64,000 nt of DNA, taken from assembly GCA_951812345.1 (NCBI GenBank), contig OX638295.1, forward strand, positions 186,001 through 250,000, read 5' to 3'. The DNA is from Rhodothermales bacterium. Lineage in GTDB: Bacteria; Bacteroidota; Rhodothermia; Rhodothermales; VXPQ01. The position numbers were made by a program, and so were the translations under genes. This document shows, one piece after another, positions 27,930-36,740 of the stretch. Each line of letters opens with the position of its first letter. Position 1 is the first letter of the stretch. The notes under the pieces are model-generated. The model made no database searches and was not told the origin of the DNA. It saw only the letters and a program-made list of their open reading frames with translations.

Positions 27930-30263
27930 TTACTCGAAGCTCACCCGGATCCCCAGAGACGGCACGAGCGGAAGCTGATCCACCCGGCGCACCGTGAACA
28001 GATCGAGATAAAAAAGATTGCGCCGGTCGTACAGGTTGATGACGCTGCCCTGAAGCGTAAGGGCGGCCCCGTCGAACCGGAAGGTTCGTTCGACGGAAAT
28101 GTCGAGACGGTGATAGGTGGGAAGCACCGCATTGAAAGGACGGTCATAAATCACGCGCCGGGAGCGCATCAGTTCGAAGACGCTCGCAGCCCGGTCCAGC
28201 AGCACAAAGCTGTCGAAAGCCACCGGGCGGGTGTAGGGGCGCCCGGAACCGAAGGCCCAGCGCACGCTGGCGTCGAATCCCTTCCAGGAAACGCTGGCAA
28301 GCGCATTGACCTGGTGACGGCGATCATGCGGCGGTCGAAATTCGAGAGACTCCGTGTCGAACCAGTACCGTATGGCCTCGTATTTCGTGTGGTACAGCGT
28401 GGAGGAAAGGCCATAATTCACGAAGGCGTAGAACGGCGCCCGCCGCATCTCCACGCGCGCTTCCATGCCGATCGACCGTCCGCGCGCCGGGTGAAGCCGG
28501 GTGGTAAGCGCAGGAAACGCGGTCCATTCCGCAACGAACAGGTTCTGCATGCGCCTGTAGAAACCCTCGACGGAAACCTCCAGCCAGGGTTTCGGCGCGG
28601 CACGGTAGCCAAGCAACCCGTGGACGGATTTGCCCAGCCGCCCCACCAGTGGGTCCCTTTCGTTTTCGTCGTCCTCGGGGCGCGGTACGATAGACCATAT
28701 CGTAAACACGTTGGCTACGTCGCGCCGGTCGGTAAGACCCACCACTTCCTGATTGTACACGCCGACGGCGGCGCTGAAATGATGTATGCCGCGATCCCAC
28801 GTCGCCCGCAACCGGGGCTCCAGCCACGGGTCGATCCGGACCTGATACCATTGCAAACGGGCGCCCGGCGCCACGACCAGGCCGCGTCCGAGATCGAACG
28901 TGGATTGCGCATAGAATCCGAACTCCAGAAACGGCCTCGCGGACGTCTCCGGCAAATGAAAAACCCCATCCAGACGGTTCTGGGATTCTCCGGAAATGAG
29001 ACCGTCCCAGCCGCCTTCCCAGGAAAAACGATCCTTCTCGAACAATGCATCGATAGCGAAGCGCGTGTGGTAGATGCGGGACATGCGGAAAGGTTCGTCC
29101 CTCGGGCCAAGCTCGGTCTGGTGACGGGAGTGGGACAGGTGCACGTTCATGACGACCGGCAGAATGCGCGGCACGATCACCCAGCGCGCCCCGAGCGCTT
29201 CGTTGCTCCAGCGGACCTCCTCGGGCGCCTCCTCCCCGACCTCCTCGGCGATCGTGCCCCGGTCATGCGTTCTGAGCGCGCTGATCGAGAGCCGGCTGTT
29301 GCGGGTCGCCGGTCCGTACACCTTTGCAAAAAGATCCCCGAACCGGAAGGGCAGGTTCTTGTCGATCAGCGGTTCGGCAATGCGTTCGAGAAACGACTCC
29401 CGGCCTGCAATTAGAAACGACGCATGTCCCGGCACGATGGGCCCTTCGATGCGCAGCGCGCTCGTAAAGGGGGAAACGCTTGCCATCCCCGCGAAACGGC
29501 GGGTGTTTCCGTAGCGGGAAGCGACATCGATGACCGAGGAGAGCCGGCCGGAGTACCGGGTGGGAAAGCCGCCCGCATAAAAATCGACCCGGTCCAGTAT
29601 GTCCGCCGGGAAAGCGGAATAGAACCCGAGCACATGGAACGGCTGGTACACAAGCATCCCGTCGAGATGCACGAGATTCTGGGAGGGTTCGCCGCCGCGC
29701 ACGTAATACTGCCCGCCGCGATCGCCCGTCGTGACGACGCCGGGAAGCACCGTAAGGTAATTCGCCAGGTCGGCGGAAATGTCGGGAGAAGGCACAAGTT
29801 CGATCTCTTCGGGAAGAATGCGCTGGCGCCCCGCCGTAATGCGGGCCATGCCATGCTCCCGCCCGGCCTGCACAAGCACTTCGTCGAGTTCCTCTTGCGA
29901 AGCAACAAGAGCGGCATGCCGGCGGACAGCGTCCCCTGCGGAAAGCGCAAGGGTATCCCGGAACGCTTCGTAGCCTATGAACGAGATGGTCAGTTCGTAC
30001 GAACCCGGCTCGATCCCCGAAACGATATAGATACCGTCCGCATTGGCGGCGACGCCGTACGACGGAACGTCCCCGGCAGCGTCCGCAAGGTCCCGCAGCA
30101 CGGCGGTAGCCCCGGCCAGCGGCTGCCCGTCCGAGGCGTCCGTAACGAAACCGCTCAAGACGGCGCGCCGGGGCTGGACCTGGGCCTGCGCCTCAACAGG
30201 GCCGTACCGCGCCGAAAAGGCAACGACGGCAATAAATATCCCGATAATCCGGTGCATGAGCAT
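27930..30263 (-). CDS. TonB-dependent outer-membrane receptor with carboxypeptidase-like N-domain
   Basis: 777 residues. A signal peptide (to about residue 26) is followed by a CarboxypepD_reg-like domain (LSGFVTDASDGQPLAGATAV, YIVSGIEPGSYELTISFIGY), a TonB plug domain (PGVVTTGDRGGQYYVRGGEP, NLVHLDGMLVYQPFHVLGF) and a beta-barrel ending with Phe-Glu. The start is 7 nt after the stop of a DUF4249-like gene, whose GGAGGGGTAG end supplies its ribosome site. It is probably the uptake channel for whatever the two upstream lipoproteins bind. The substrate is unknown. Confidence 0.92.
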   Translation of the reverse strand: MLMHRIIGIFIAVVAFSARYGPVEAQAQVQPRRAVLSGFVTDASDGQPLAGATAVLRDLADAAGDVPSYGVAANADGIYIVSGIEPGSYELTISFIGYEAFRDTLALSAGDAVRRHAALVASQEELDEVLVQAGREHGMARITAGRQRILPEEIELVPSPDISADLANYLTVLPGVVTTGDRGGQYYVRGGEPSQNLVHLDGMLVYQPFHVLGFYSAFPADILDRVDFYAGGFPTRYSGRLSSVIDVASRYGNTRRFAGMASVSPFTSALRIEGPIVPGHASFLIAGRESFLERIAEPLIDKNLPFRFGDLFAKVYGPATRNSRLSISALRTHDRGTIAEEVGEEAPEEVRWSNEALGARWVIVPRILPVVMNVHLSHSRHQTELGPRDEPFRMSRIYHTRFAIDALFEKDRFSWEGGWDGLISGESQNRLDGVFHLPETSARPFLEFGFYAQSTFDLGRGLVVAPGARLQWYQVRIDPWLEPRLRATWDRGIHHFSAAVGVYNQEVVGLTDRRDVANVFTIWSIVPRPEDDENERDPLVGRLGKSVHGLLGYRAAPKPWLEVSVEGFYRRMQNLFVAEWTAFPALTTRLHPARGRSIGMEARVEMRRAPFYAFVNYGLSSTLYHTKYEAIRYWFDTESLEFRPPHDRRHQVNALASVSWKGFDASVRWAFGSGRPYTRPVAFDSFVLLDRAASVFELMRSRRVIYDRPFNAVLPTYHRLDISVERTFRFDGAALTLQGSVINLYDRRNLFYLDLFTVRRVDQLPLVPSLGIRVSFE

Positions 30264-30270
30264 ATCTCGC

Positions 30271-31320
30271 CTACCCCTCCGAATCCTCTATAGTCCCGAG
30301 GCAGTAATCGCCTCCGGCCCGCTGCATGAAATCGAAAAACGGGGTGTCCCGGATCGCTCTGTACGAAGGATATATCGGTGCATCCTCATCGTATCCCCCG
30401 CCCACGAATCCATAGCCGTTCTCCACATTCGAAAGTATATTCGGGTGCCCGAGTGCGTTTGGAATTGACACGCCCTCAGGTAAATTCCACTCCGGATTCC
30501 CGACCGTTAAATCCAGTTTGAGACTCATCAGAGCAAGACCGTCCGTACTCGGGTTCCGGAATCTGAGGTCGTCTATATCTGCCAAAACATCATCATGATA
30601 ATAAGAACGCATGGTTTCGTAGTGAATAAAAAGATTTAATTTTATTCGCCAACCATCATTGGTCTTTATTTCAGCACCTTTATAAGGAAATGCATAATGC
30701 TTAACAGGGGTGCTACACGGCGTACCCGGTTCAAACTTGTCGTAAAACCGCACTCCATATATGGCGTCTACCCTGATCAGTGAAAAATCTGAAGGCGCCG
30801 AAACATTCACCGTAAGTATACGCGAACCTGGATCATTCTCATCAATGCGAACCGGCTCCGGAATATTAACCTCCACGCTACTTTGCAATCCATCGGATCG
30901 CGCTGCTTCCACTCGATGACGACTGCCGTATTCTGGCGTAAAATCCGCCCAGTAGATATGATCCAGTTGCCCTGTAGCGTTGGCCACCACCGAATCCCGC
31001 CACGCGTAGGTTGTACCGCTGCCCAGATCGGTCGAGGTGACGACCGCATCAAGCGCACCCCCGGATTCCGGGACAAGCAGGTCTTCCACGGGAGCAACAA
31101 GCACCGTCTGGGTACGTAGTTCCGGATTCAGGATACCGTACATCGAAAAGGGAGCATCCACCCCCGAGGGGCCCGCCACATCTTCCTCGCAGCCGGTAAG
31201 GCATAAAAAGGCGACCAACACCCCTGAAAGAAGCAGATTGCTTGCAATCGGGTACTGCAGTACGCTGCTTTCTTGCAGACGAGCGGCGAGAACTATCCGA
31301 ACTATCCGTCCCTTGAGCAT
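30271..31320 (-). CDS. DUF4249-like outer-membrane lipoprotein (copy 1)
   Basis: 349 residues with a signal sequence and lipobox FLCLTGC, then EEDVAGPSGVDAPFSMYGIL. It has the DUF4249 layout seen beside TonB receptors in Bacteroidota, with an Ig-like N-terminal part and a C-terminus DTPFFDFMQRAGGDYCLGT. It is a tandem paralogue of the next gene upstream; a block of about 200 nt (30930-31140) is nearly identical between them. ATG 31320 lies 7 nt after the neighbour's stop and uses the GGAGGGG at that stop as ribosome site. Likely role: surface substrate capture for the receptor. Confidence 0.8.
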   Translation of the reverse strand: MLKGRIVRIVLAARLQESSVLQYPIASNLLLSGVLVAFLCLTGCEEDVAGPSGVDAPFSMYGILNPELRTQTVLVAPVEDLLVPESGGALDAVVTSTDLGSGTTYAWRDSVVANATGQLDHIYWADFTPEYGSRHRVEAARSDGLQSSVEVNIPEPVRIDENDPGSRILTVNVSAPSDFSLIRVDAIYGVRFYDKFEPGTPCSTPVKHYAFPYKGAEIKTNDGWRIKLNLFIHYETMRSYYHDDVLADIDDLRFRNPSTDGLALMSLKLDLTVGNPEWNLPEGVSIPNALGHPNILSNVENGYGFVGGGYDEDAPIYPSYRAIRDTPFFDFMQRAGGDYCLGTIEDSEG

Positions 31321-31327
31321 AATTCGT

Positions 31328-32314
31328 CTACCCCTCCGAATCCTCTAAGGTCCCCATACAATAATCGCCTCCTCTCCGCTGTATGAAATCGAAAAACGGG
31401 GTGTCTTCGATCGCCTTGCTGGACGGGTATAACGGGGCTTCTTCATTGTATCCTCCAACCACCAGGCCATAGCCGTTCTCCACGTTCGAAAGCGTGCCGG
31501 GCTGGACCAGCACACGCTCATCCGATACATCGCCTCCTGGCGGATCCCAATCGGGGTTTCCAACCGTGATCTCCAACTCCAGCCTCAATAAGGCAAGACC
31601 GTCCCGAACCGGATGATTAAATGCAATCCCCGTGTCGTTATGATAATAGGATCGCAGGGTCTCGTACAGCAGGTTCATATCGGTGGAGAATTCCCACCTG
31701 CGATCTGTTTTTTCCTCTATACCCTTGTGTGAAATCGCATAGCTACGGCGAGGACTCGTACACACCGTATCGGGGTAATTCACATGATAAAAGGAGACAT
31801 CGTATACGGTCTCTATGCGAACCAGCGAAAACGGCTCGTCGTCGAACCCCAGAATGCGCACATGCAGGTCTCGCGTGCCCGCATCTTCGTCCTCAATGCG
31901 CACTTCCTTGGGCACCTCCATGTTTACGACGGTCTTCTCCCCGTCGGACCGCGCCACTTCCATGCGATGGCGGCTCCCGTACTCTGGCGTAAAATCCGCC
32001 CAGTAGATATGATCCAGTTGCCCCGTAGCGTTGGCCGCAACCGAATCCCGCCACACGTAGGTTGTGCCGCTGCCCAGATCGGTCGAGGTGACGACCGCAT
32101 CGAGGGCATCCCCGGATTCCGGGACAAGCAGGTCTTCCACGGGACCGACAAGGACCGTCTGGGTAGGCAACCGGGGATTAAAGACGCCGTACAGCGAGAA
32201 GGGCTCGTCCACTCCGGCTGGCCCCGCCACATCTTCCTCGCAGCCGACAAGGCATAAAAAGGCGACCAACGTCCCTGAAAGAAGCAGATTTCCTGGAGCC
32301 GGGTACTGCATCAT
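31328..32314 (-). CDS. DUF4249-like outer-membrane lipoprotein (copy 2)
   Basis: 328 residues; lipobox FLCLVGC and mature start EEDVAGPAGVDEPFSLYGVF, closely matching the downstream copy. Conserved blocks include DHIYWADFTPEYGSRHR and GLVVGGYNEEAPLYPSS, and the C-terminus FFDFIQRRGGDYCMGTLEDS is nearly the same in both. The middle third differs clearly (FDDEPFSLVRIETVYDVSFY against a divergent segment in copy 1), suggesting diversification of a binding face after duplication. First full-length gene of the receptor operon; a 35-codon ORF precedes it by 24 nt. Confidence 0.8.
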   Translation of the reverse strand: MMQYPAPGNLLLSGTLVAFLCLVGCEEDVAGPAGVDEPFSLYGVFNPRLPTQTVLVGPVEDLLVPESGDALDAVVTSTDLGSGTTYVWRDSVAANATGQLDHIYWADFTPEYGSRHRMEVARSDGEKTVVNMEVPKEVRIEDEDAGTRDLHVRILGFDDEPFSLVRIETVYDVSFYHVNYPDTVCTSPRRSYAISHKGIEEKTDRRWEFSTDMNLLYETLRSYYHNDTGIAFNHPVRDGLALLRLELEITVGNPDWDPPGGDVSDERVLVQPGTLSNVENGYGLVVGGYNEEAPLYPSSKAIEDTPFFDFIQRRGGDYCMGTLEDSEG

Positions 32315-32338
32315 ATTGCCTTCTTTCGGAATCTCTGA

Positions 32339-32446
32339 CTACCGGTTCGATATGTTATACTCCATAATGGTTCCTCCTGTACCGCCCGACGGTCCGCTCT
32401 GAAACAGGGCCGGAAAAATGGCCATCAGGCCTGTAAAGCGTGTCAT
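32339..32446 (-). CDS. Candidate 35-residue peptide at the head of the lipoprotein/receptor operon
   Basis: ATG 32446 is preceded by AAAAGGGGGTACCC, a good ribosome site 6 nt away. The product reads MTRFTGLMAIFPALFQSGPS then GGTGGTIMEYNISNR, with a hydrophobic N-terminal half and a Gly-rich hinge. It ends 24 nt before the lipoprotein ATG, within the apparent transcript. No family is recognised. It may be a leader peptide controlling downstream translation, a small secreted peptide, or a chance ORF. Confidence 0.45.
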   Translation of the reverse strand: MTRFTGLMAIFPALFQSGPSGGTGGTIMEYNISNR

Positions 32447-32454
32447 GGGTACCC

Positions 32455-32525
32455 CCTTTTGAGTAGAAAAGGTGTAGAAAAGGTATAAAAAAGGAGTAGA
32501 AAAAGTATAGTTTTTACTCAAAAGG
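32455..32525. repeat. Four 11-bp tandem repeats within an 11-bp inverted repeat
   Basis: AGTAGAAAAGG (32462), TGTAGAAAAGG (32473), TATAAAAAAGG (32484) and AGTAGAAAAAG (32495) are head-to-tail 11-bp units. They are bracketed by CCTTTTGAGTA (32455-32465) and TACTCAAAAGG (32515-32525). They sit directly upstream of the ribosome site of the short peptide ORF. A-tracts repeated every 11 bp can bend DNA; the units could also be binding sites for a regulator or part of the promoter. Confidence 0.75.
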
Positions 32526-32558
32526 CCCAAAAAGGGAAATTCGGAGCCAGGCGAGTTT

Positions 32559-32614
32559 CGCCAGCGCACCCCTCTCAGCCTCTGAACTTTGCGGACTTAA
32601 TCAGAGTATCCTTA
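32559..32614 (-). mobile_element. MITE-like element, left-end fragment (inverted orientation)
   Basis: On the minus strand, TAAGGATACTCTGATTAAG then AGTTCAGAGGCTGAGAGG and GTGCGCTGGC match the first ~56 bp of the full element at 19369. The fragment ends at the tip of the first arm of the internal stem, close to where copy 2 diverges. It lies 49 nt before yicC. Confidence 0.85.
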
Positions 32615-32663
32615 AATTCCGCCGTAATCTGTCCAATCAACTCGAACCGCCTCTCACGCCTCC

Positions 32664-33545
32664 ATGATACACAGCATGACCGGTTTCGGTCTTGGCGAAG
32701 CAGAGGTAAACGGCGCGTCGTCGACCGTCGAACTCCGTTCGGTCAACAATCGCTTCTGTGAAGTATCGGTGCGCCTGCCGCGCAGCCTGAGCGAATACGA
32801 ATCGGAAGTCCAGGCTCGCATCAAGAAGAATTTTGCGCGGGGACGAATCACCGCCCGGATTCAGGTGGAGACAGGGGAAGACCCCATGGCCTCCCTCTGG
32901 ATAAATCCCGACGGCGTAAGGCGCTGCATGGAACTGCTCAATGAGTTGCGCGAAACGGCCGGGCTGACCGAACCGGTGCGACTCAAGCATCTCCTGGAAT
33001 ATTCCGATGTTTTTCAGACGACGGAGGGTTTGCCCGAAGAAACGGCCCAGGGCTGGAACGCTTCGAAACAAGCGCTCGACAAGGCGATAGCCAACCTGCA
33101 AGCCATGCGGCGCCTCGAAGGAGACGCCCTCCTGAAAGATATGGAGCAGCGGCTGCAAGCTATCGACCTGCTGCTGGAGCAAGTCGAAACGCACGCGCCA
33201 AAGCGAGTCGAAAGCGCGCGCGAACGGCTACGCCAACGGGTTGCCGAAATGCTCGAAGACAACCGTATCGACCCCCACCGCCTGGAACTGGAAATAGCGA
33301 TACTGGCCGAGCGTCTGGACATTACCGAAGAGTGCGTACGCCTGAAATCTCACTTGAACCTGTTCCGGAAGTGCCTCGCAAGCGAGCATGCGGAAGGCCG
33401 CAAGCTTAATTTCATTGCGCAGGAAATACATCGTGAAGTGAATACGCTCGGATCCAAATCCGGAGACACGGAAATCGCTTACCTTGCAGTAGCTATGAAG
33501 GACGAACTGGAAAAAATTCGCGAGCAAGTACAGAACGTGGAATGA
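32664..33545 (+). CDS. YicC/YloC family endoribonuclease
   Basis: 293 residues beginning MIHSMTGFGLGEAEV, the hallmark N-terminus, with VELRSVNNRFCEVSVRLPRS and the DUF1732 C-terminal motif KLNFIAQEIHREVNTLGSKS. Members of this family are associated with RNA degradation and stress. Its TGA overlaps the gmk ATG (33542), the widely conserved yicC-gmk coupling. Confidence 0.95.
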   Translation: MIHSMTGFGLGEAEVNGASSTVELRSVNNRFCEVSVRLPRSLSEYESEVQARIKKNFARGRITARIQVETGEDPMASLWINPDGVRRCMELLNELRETAGLTEPVRLKHLLEYSDVFQTTEGLPEETAQGWNASKQALDKAIANLQAMRRLEGDALLKDMEQRLQAIDLLLEQVETHAPKRVESARERLRQRVAEMLEDNRIDPHRLELEIAILAERLDITEECVRLKSHLNLFRKCLASEHAEGRKLNFIAQEIHREVNTLGSKSGDTEIAYLAVAMKDELEKIREQVQNVE

Positions 33546-34120
33546 AACCTCCTGACCATACCCCGCGCATTGTGGTGCTCACGGCCCCGAGCGGCTCCGG
33601 CAAAACGACGATAGCCAACCGGATCATGGCCGCCATACCGGCTTTTCGCTTTTCGGTATCGGCCACCACGCGACCTCGACGTCCTGACGAAGAGGACGGC
33701 AAAGACTACCATTTTCTTTCACACCAGGAATTCCAGGCGCGCATCCACTCCGGCGAGATGCTCGAACACGAAGAGGTGTATCCAGGGCGTTTGTACGGCA
33801 CCCTGCGGACCGAACTGGAGGGCGCCAGCACAGAAAAGCCGGTCTTGCTCGATATCGATATCGATGGCGCCTTCAGAATAAAGAATATCTTCGGCAACGA
33901 TGCGCTTATCGTTTTTATCCGCCCCCCATCAGTCAGCGAACTCGGGCGACGGCTCCGGGAACGCGCCACGGAAAACGAAGAAACCATTCGAGTCCGACTC
34001 GACCGGGCGCGCCGGGAACTCGATGCTGCCAGAAAAGCGGACAAGGTCATCGAAAACGACGACATTGAGCGGGCCGTCAAGGAAACCTTGCGTGTGGTCC
34101 GCCGGTTTATCAGGGGTTGA
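33542..34120 (+). CDS. gmk: Guanylate kinase
   Basis: Phosphorylates GMP to GDP. The 192 residues have the P-loop LTAPSGSGKTTIANRI, the GMP-binding FSVSATTRPRRPDEEDGKDY with LEHEEVYPGRLYGT, and the lid region RLRERATENEETIRVRLD. It overlaps yicC by 4 nt and is followed 39 nt later by an omega-subunit gene, the conserved gmk-rpoZ-coaBC order. Confidence 0.98.
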   Translation: MKPPDHTPRIVVLTAPSGSGKTTIANRIMAAIPAFRFSVSATTRPRRPDEEDGKDYHFLSHQEFQARIHSGEMLEHEEVYPGRLYGTLRTELEGASTEKPVLLDIDIDGAFRIKNIFGNDALIVFIRPPSVSELGRRLRERATENEETIRVRLDRARRELDAARKADKVIENDDIERAVKETLRVVRRFIRG

Positions 34121-34159
34121 ATTGACGGAATTCCAGAAAACGCATACAGGGGCCCTTCC

Positions 34160-34480
34160 ATGGGAATGAAGACGATAGACATCGAAAACCTTACGGCGCA
34201 GAGTGATAATGTGTACGAAACCGTCGTGGTGCTTTCGAAACGTGCACGTCAAATAGCCTCGCGACAGAAGGCTGAACTTGACGAAAAACTGGCGTATTAC
34301 GAGGGCTTTACATCCGAGATGGACAATCTGCGGATGCAGGAAGAGCAGGCCCACGTATCGTTGGAATACGAGAAGTGCGCCAAACCCACCGAGATCGCTA
34401 TTAGCGAACTTGAGGAAAACGAGATTTACTTCCGGAATCCCGATAAAGAAGAAGAGTTGTCCAGAGCACTTCCCGGCTGA
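34160..34480 (+). CDS. rpoZ: RNA polymerase omega subunit-like protein
   Basis: 106-residue protein resembling the Bacteroidota version of omega. The conserved helix reads NVYETVVVLSKRARQIASRQ and the segment KPTEIAISELEENEIYF matches the second conserved part, but a linker of about 50 residues separates them. Omega promotes assembly of the beta' subunit. Location between gmk and coaBC supports the call. Confidence 0.88.
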   Translation: MGMKTIDIENLTAQSDNVYETVVVLSKRARQIASRQKAELDEKLAYYEGFTSEMDNLRMQEEQAHVSLEYEKCAKPTEIAISELEENEIYFRNPDKEEELSRALPG

Positions 34481-34527
34481 GTGCTCTCCCTGCAGGCATT
34501 CAAGTTTCCGGGCCTTTCGGTGAGAAC

Positions 34528-35781
34528 ATGACGGCCAGCAAGCCATATGCCGAACTGCGCGGGCGGCATATACTGCTCGGCGTTTCAGGCGGCATTGCTG
34601 CATATAAGTCCGTCGAGCTCGTGCGCCTGCTGAAGAAGGCGGGCACTGATGTTCAGGTCCTGATGACGCCGGACGCGTCCCGCTTCATTACCCCGTTGAC
34701 GCTGGGTACGGTATCGGGGCGCCCCGTCCTTACGGACATCTTCCCGGAAGCGGAAGACGGATCGTGGACCCGGCACATTTCTCTCGGCCGTTGGGCGGAT
34801 GTCTTTGTTATCGCCCCGGCAACCGCGCAGACGCTGGCCAAAATGGCGGGGGGGTTCTGCGACAACATCCTTACGGCCACAGCGCTTGCCGCCCGCTGCC
34901 CGCTCCTCGTCTGCCCCGCCATGGATGAGGACATGCTGGTCCATCCGGCCACGCAGCGCAACATAGACGCTCTCTGCACCTACGGTCATTCCGTGATGCC
35001 CCCAACCTACGGCTCCCTCGCAAGCGGGCTGGTGGGTCAGGGCCGCTTGCCGGAGCCGGAAGAGATTATGCAGCGCATCCTCGAAATGATTGCTGCAGAC
35101 AAGGGAGGCGCTGATCCTGCACATCGCGATCTCGAAAACATACGGGTGCTTGTAACAGCCGGACCGACCCGGGAGCATGTAGATCCGGTACGCTTCCTCA
35201 GCAATCCTTCCTCCGGCAAGATGGGTTTTGCTCTTGCAGAAGCAGCCGCCCGACGCGGCGCGGCAGTAACGCTGATTTGCGGCCCGGCGCACCTCGACAC
35301 ACCTCCCCATGTGGAGCGAATCAACGTGGAAAGCGCCGAGGAAATGCACGACGCTGTCATGGCGCATCGCGAAGCAAATATTGTGATCATGGCTGCCGCC
35401 GTCGCGGATTACGCGCCTATGGAACGCGCCACGCAAAAAATCAAAAAGGGAAGCGGCAATATGGTGTTGCACTTGCGACGCACACCGGATATTCTGTATG
35501 CACTGCAACAACGCCGGGCCGAGGGGCAACTTCTTGTGGGTTTCGCCATGGAAACCAGCGAGGGTCTGGAGAACGCGCGCAAAAAGCTCCACGATAAAAA
35601 CATGGACTGGATTGTGCTCAACATGCTCACTGCCGAATCAGGATTCGAAACGGAAACCAATCGGATCACGCTGCTCAATCGCAATGGGCACGAGGAGGCG
35701 CTTCCCATGATGAGCAAACGGGAAGCTGCAGAAATTATTCTGGATCGAATTACTTCGACTTCGGATCGGCCTGCGGCGTAA
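34528..35781 (+). CDS. coaBC: CoaBC, bifunctional phosphopantothenoylcysteine decarboxylase/synthetase
   Basis: Two steps of coenzyme A synthesis in one 417-residue flavoprotein. The N-terminal CoaC part has ILLGVSGGIAAYKSVELVRL, the active-site region FVIAPATAQTLAKMAGG and the PAMDEDM motif. The CoaB part starts around residue 205 with VLVTAGPTREHVDPVRFLSN, SGKMGFALAEAA and the metal/CTP-binding segment KIKKGSGNMVLHLRRTPDIL. It supplies CoA for the fatty-acid genes found elsewhere in the window. Confidence 0.97.
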   Translation: MTASKPYAELRGRHILLGVSGGIAAYKSVELVRLLKKAGTDVQVLMTPDASRFITPLTLGTVSGRPVLTDIFPEAEDGSWTRHISLGRWADVFVIAPATAQTLAKMAGGFCDNILTATALAARCPLLVCPAMDEDMLVHPATQRNIDALCTYGHSVMPPTYGSLASGLVGQGRLPEPEEIMQRILEMIAADKGGADPAHRDLENIRVLVTAGPTREHVDPVRFLSNPSSGKMGFALAEAAARRGAAVTLICGPAHLDTPPHVERINVESAEEMHDAVMAHREANIVIMAAAVADYAPMERATQKIKKGSGNMVLHLRRTPDILYALQQRRAEGQLLVGFAMETSEGLENARKKLHDKNMDWIVLNMLTAESGFETETNRITLLNRNGHEEALPMMSKREAAEIILDRITSTSDRPAA

Positions 35782-35860
35782 CGACCCGGCGGACAAAACC
35801 CGGTATCGATCCCGGCGCACCGGTCCCGATTCGACGAAGGCACATGACTTCATCCCGACA

Positions 35861-36724
35861 ATGCCCCTTCTTGAAGAACTGAAAACCATCATCGAACACG
35901 AACAACGCCTCGCCGGTCCTGTTGTACCGCTTCCGCATCCCGGCAGGGAAGACAGCGGGCGCACGTCAGCCTCCGATCGCAAACCCTCCGAAATGGCCCG
36001 TAACGCTTCTTCCCCGGCGAGCAGGATGGCGCCTTCCGGAAATGCAGGCAGCGATCTGTTCAGGAACAGGCCCGTTTCGGGGCCTGGAGCCGGTAGCAGC
36101 CGATCACCCTATGCGCGCATTCATGCGCTCATCCCGGCGGAATCCCCGCTACACGATATGAATACGCTGGAGGAAGTGGAGGCATTCGTTCGGGACAATG
36201 TGCTCATTCCCCTTGATAAAACCCGCAAAAAACCGGTGTTCGGCACCGGCAATCCGGATGCGAACCTCATGATCATCGGAGAAGCGCCGGGAGCGGACGA
36301 AGACGCCCAGGGAGAACCTTTCGTGGGGCGAGCCGGCATGTTGCTGAACAAGATACTGGCGGCCATCCGCTTCGAGCGCGAAGAGGTCTACATAGCAAAC
36401 ATTCTGAAGAGCCGCCCGCCGAACAATCGGAACCCGCTTGCGGGAGAAGTGAACGCGCACGCTCCGATTCTCTACAAGCAGATCGCTCTGATCCAACCCA
36501 AAATTCTCCTCTGCGTTGGCAAGACATCAGCAACCACATTACTTGATCGGCAGGATTCTCTGGGAGCCATGAGGCAAAAATTTCACGACTTTCATGGCCT
36601 TCCACTCCTTGTTACCTATCACCCGGCGGCTCTGCTGCGTAATCCCGGATGGAAACGACCCGCCTGGGAGGATGTACAGATGCTTCGCGAACGCTACGAC
36701 CAGTTGATGGGAAACGCGGCCTGA
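35861..36724 (+). CDS. Family 4-like uracil-DNA glycosylase lacking the iron-sulfur cysteines
   Basis: 287 residues. A low-complexity N-terminal ~100 residues precedes the UDG domain: [56 protein letters not shown] and [12 protein letters not shown]. Family-4 enzymes normally hold a 4Fe-4S cluster with four cysteines. Here the first pair is absent before FGTGNP ([16 protein letters not shown]), the third is Ser (ILKSRPP) and the fourth appears to be His (VNAHAPI). Catalytic motifs are intact, so it probably still removes uracil without a cluster. It lies 16 nt before dnaB. Confidence 0.9.
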   Translation: MPLLEELKTIIEHEQRLAGPVVPLPHPGREDSGRTSASDRKPSEMARNASSPASRMAPSGNAGSDLFRNRPVSGPGAGSSRSPYARIHALIPAESPLHDMNTLEEVEAFVRDNVLIPLDKTRKKPVFGTGNPDANLMIIGEAPGADEDAQGEPFVGRAGMLLNKILAAIRFEREEVYIANILKSRPPNNRNPLAGEVNAHAPILYKQIALIQPKILLCVGKTSATTLLDRQDSLGAMRQKFHDFHGLPLLVTYHPAALLRNPGWKRPAWEDVQMLRERYDQLMGNAA

Positions 36725-36740
36725 CCGTCGATCCCGCATC

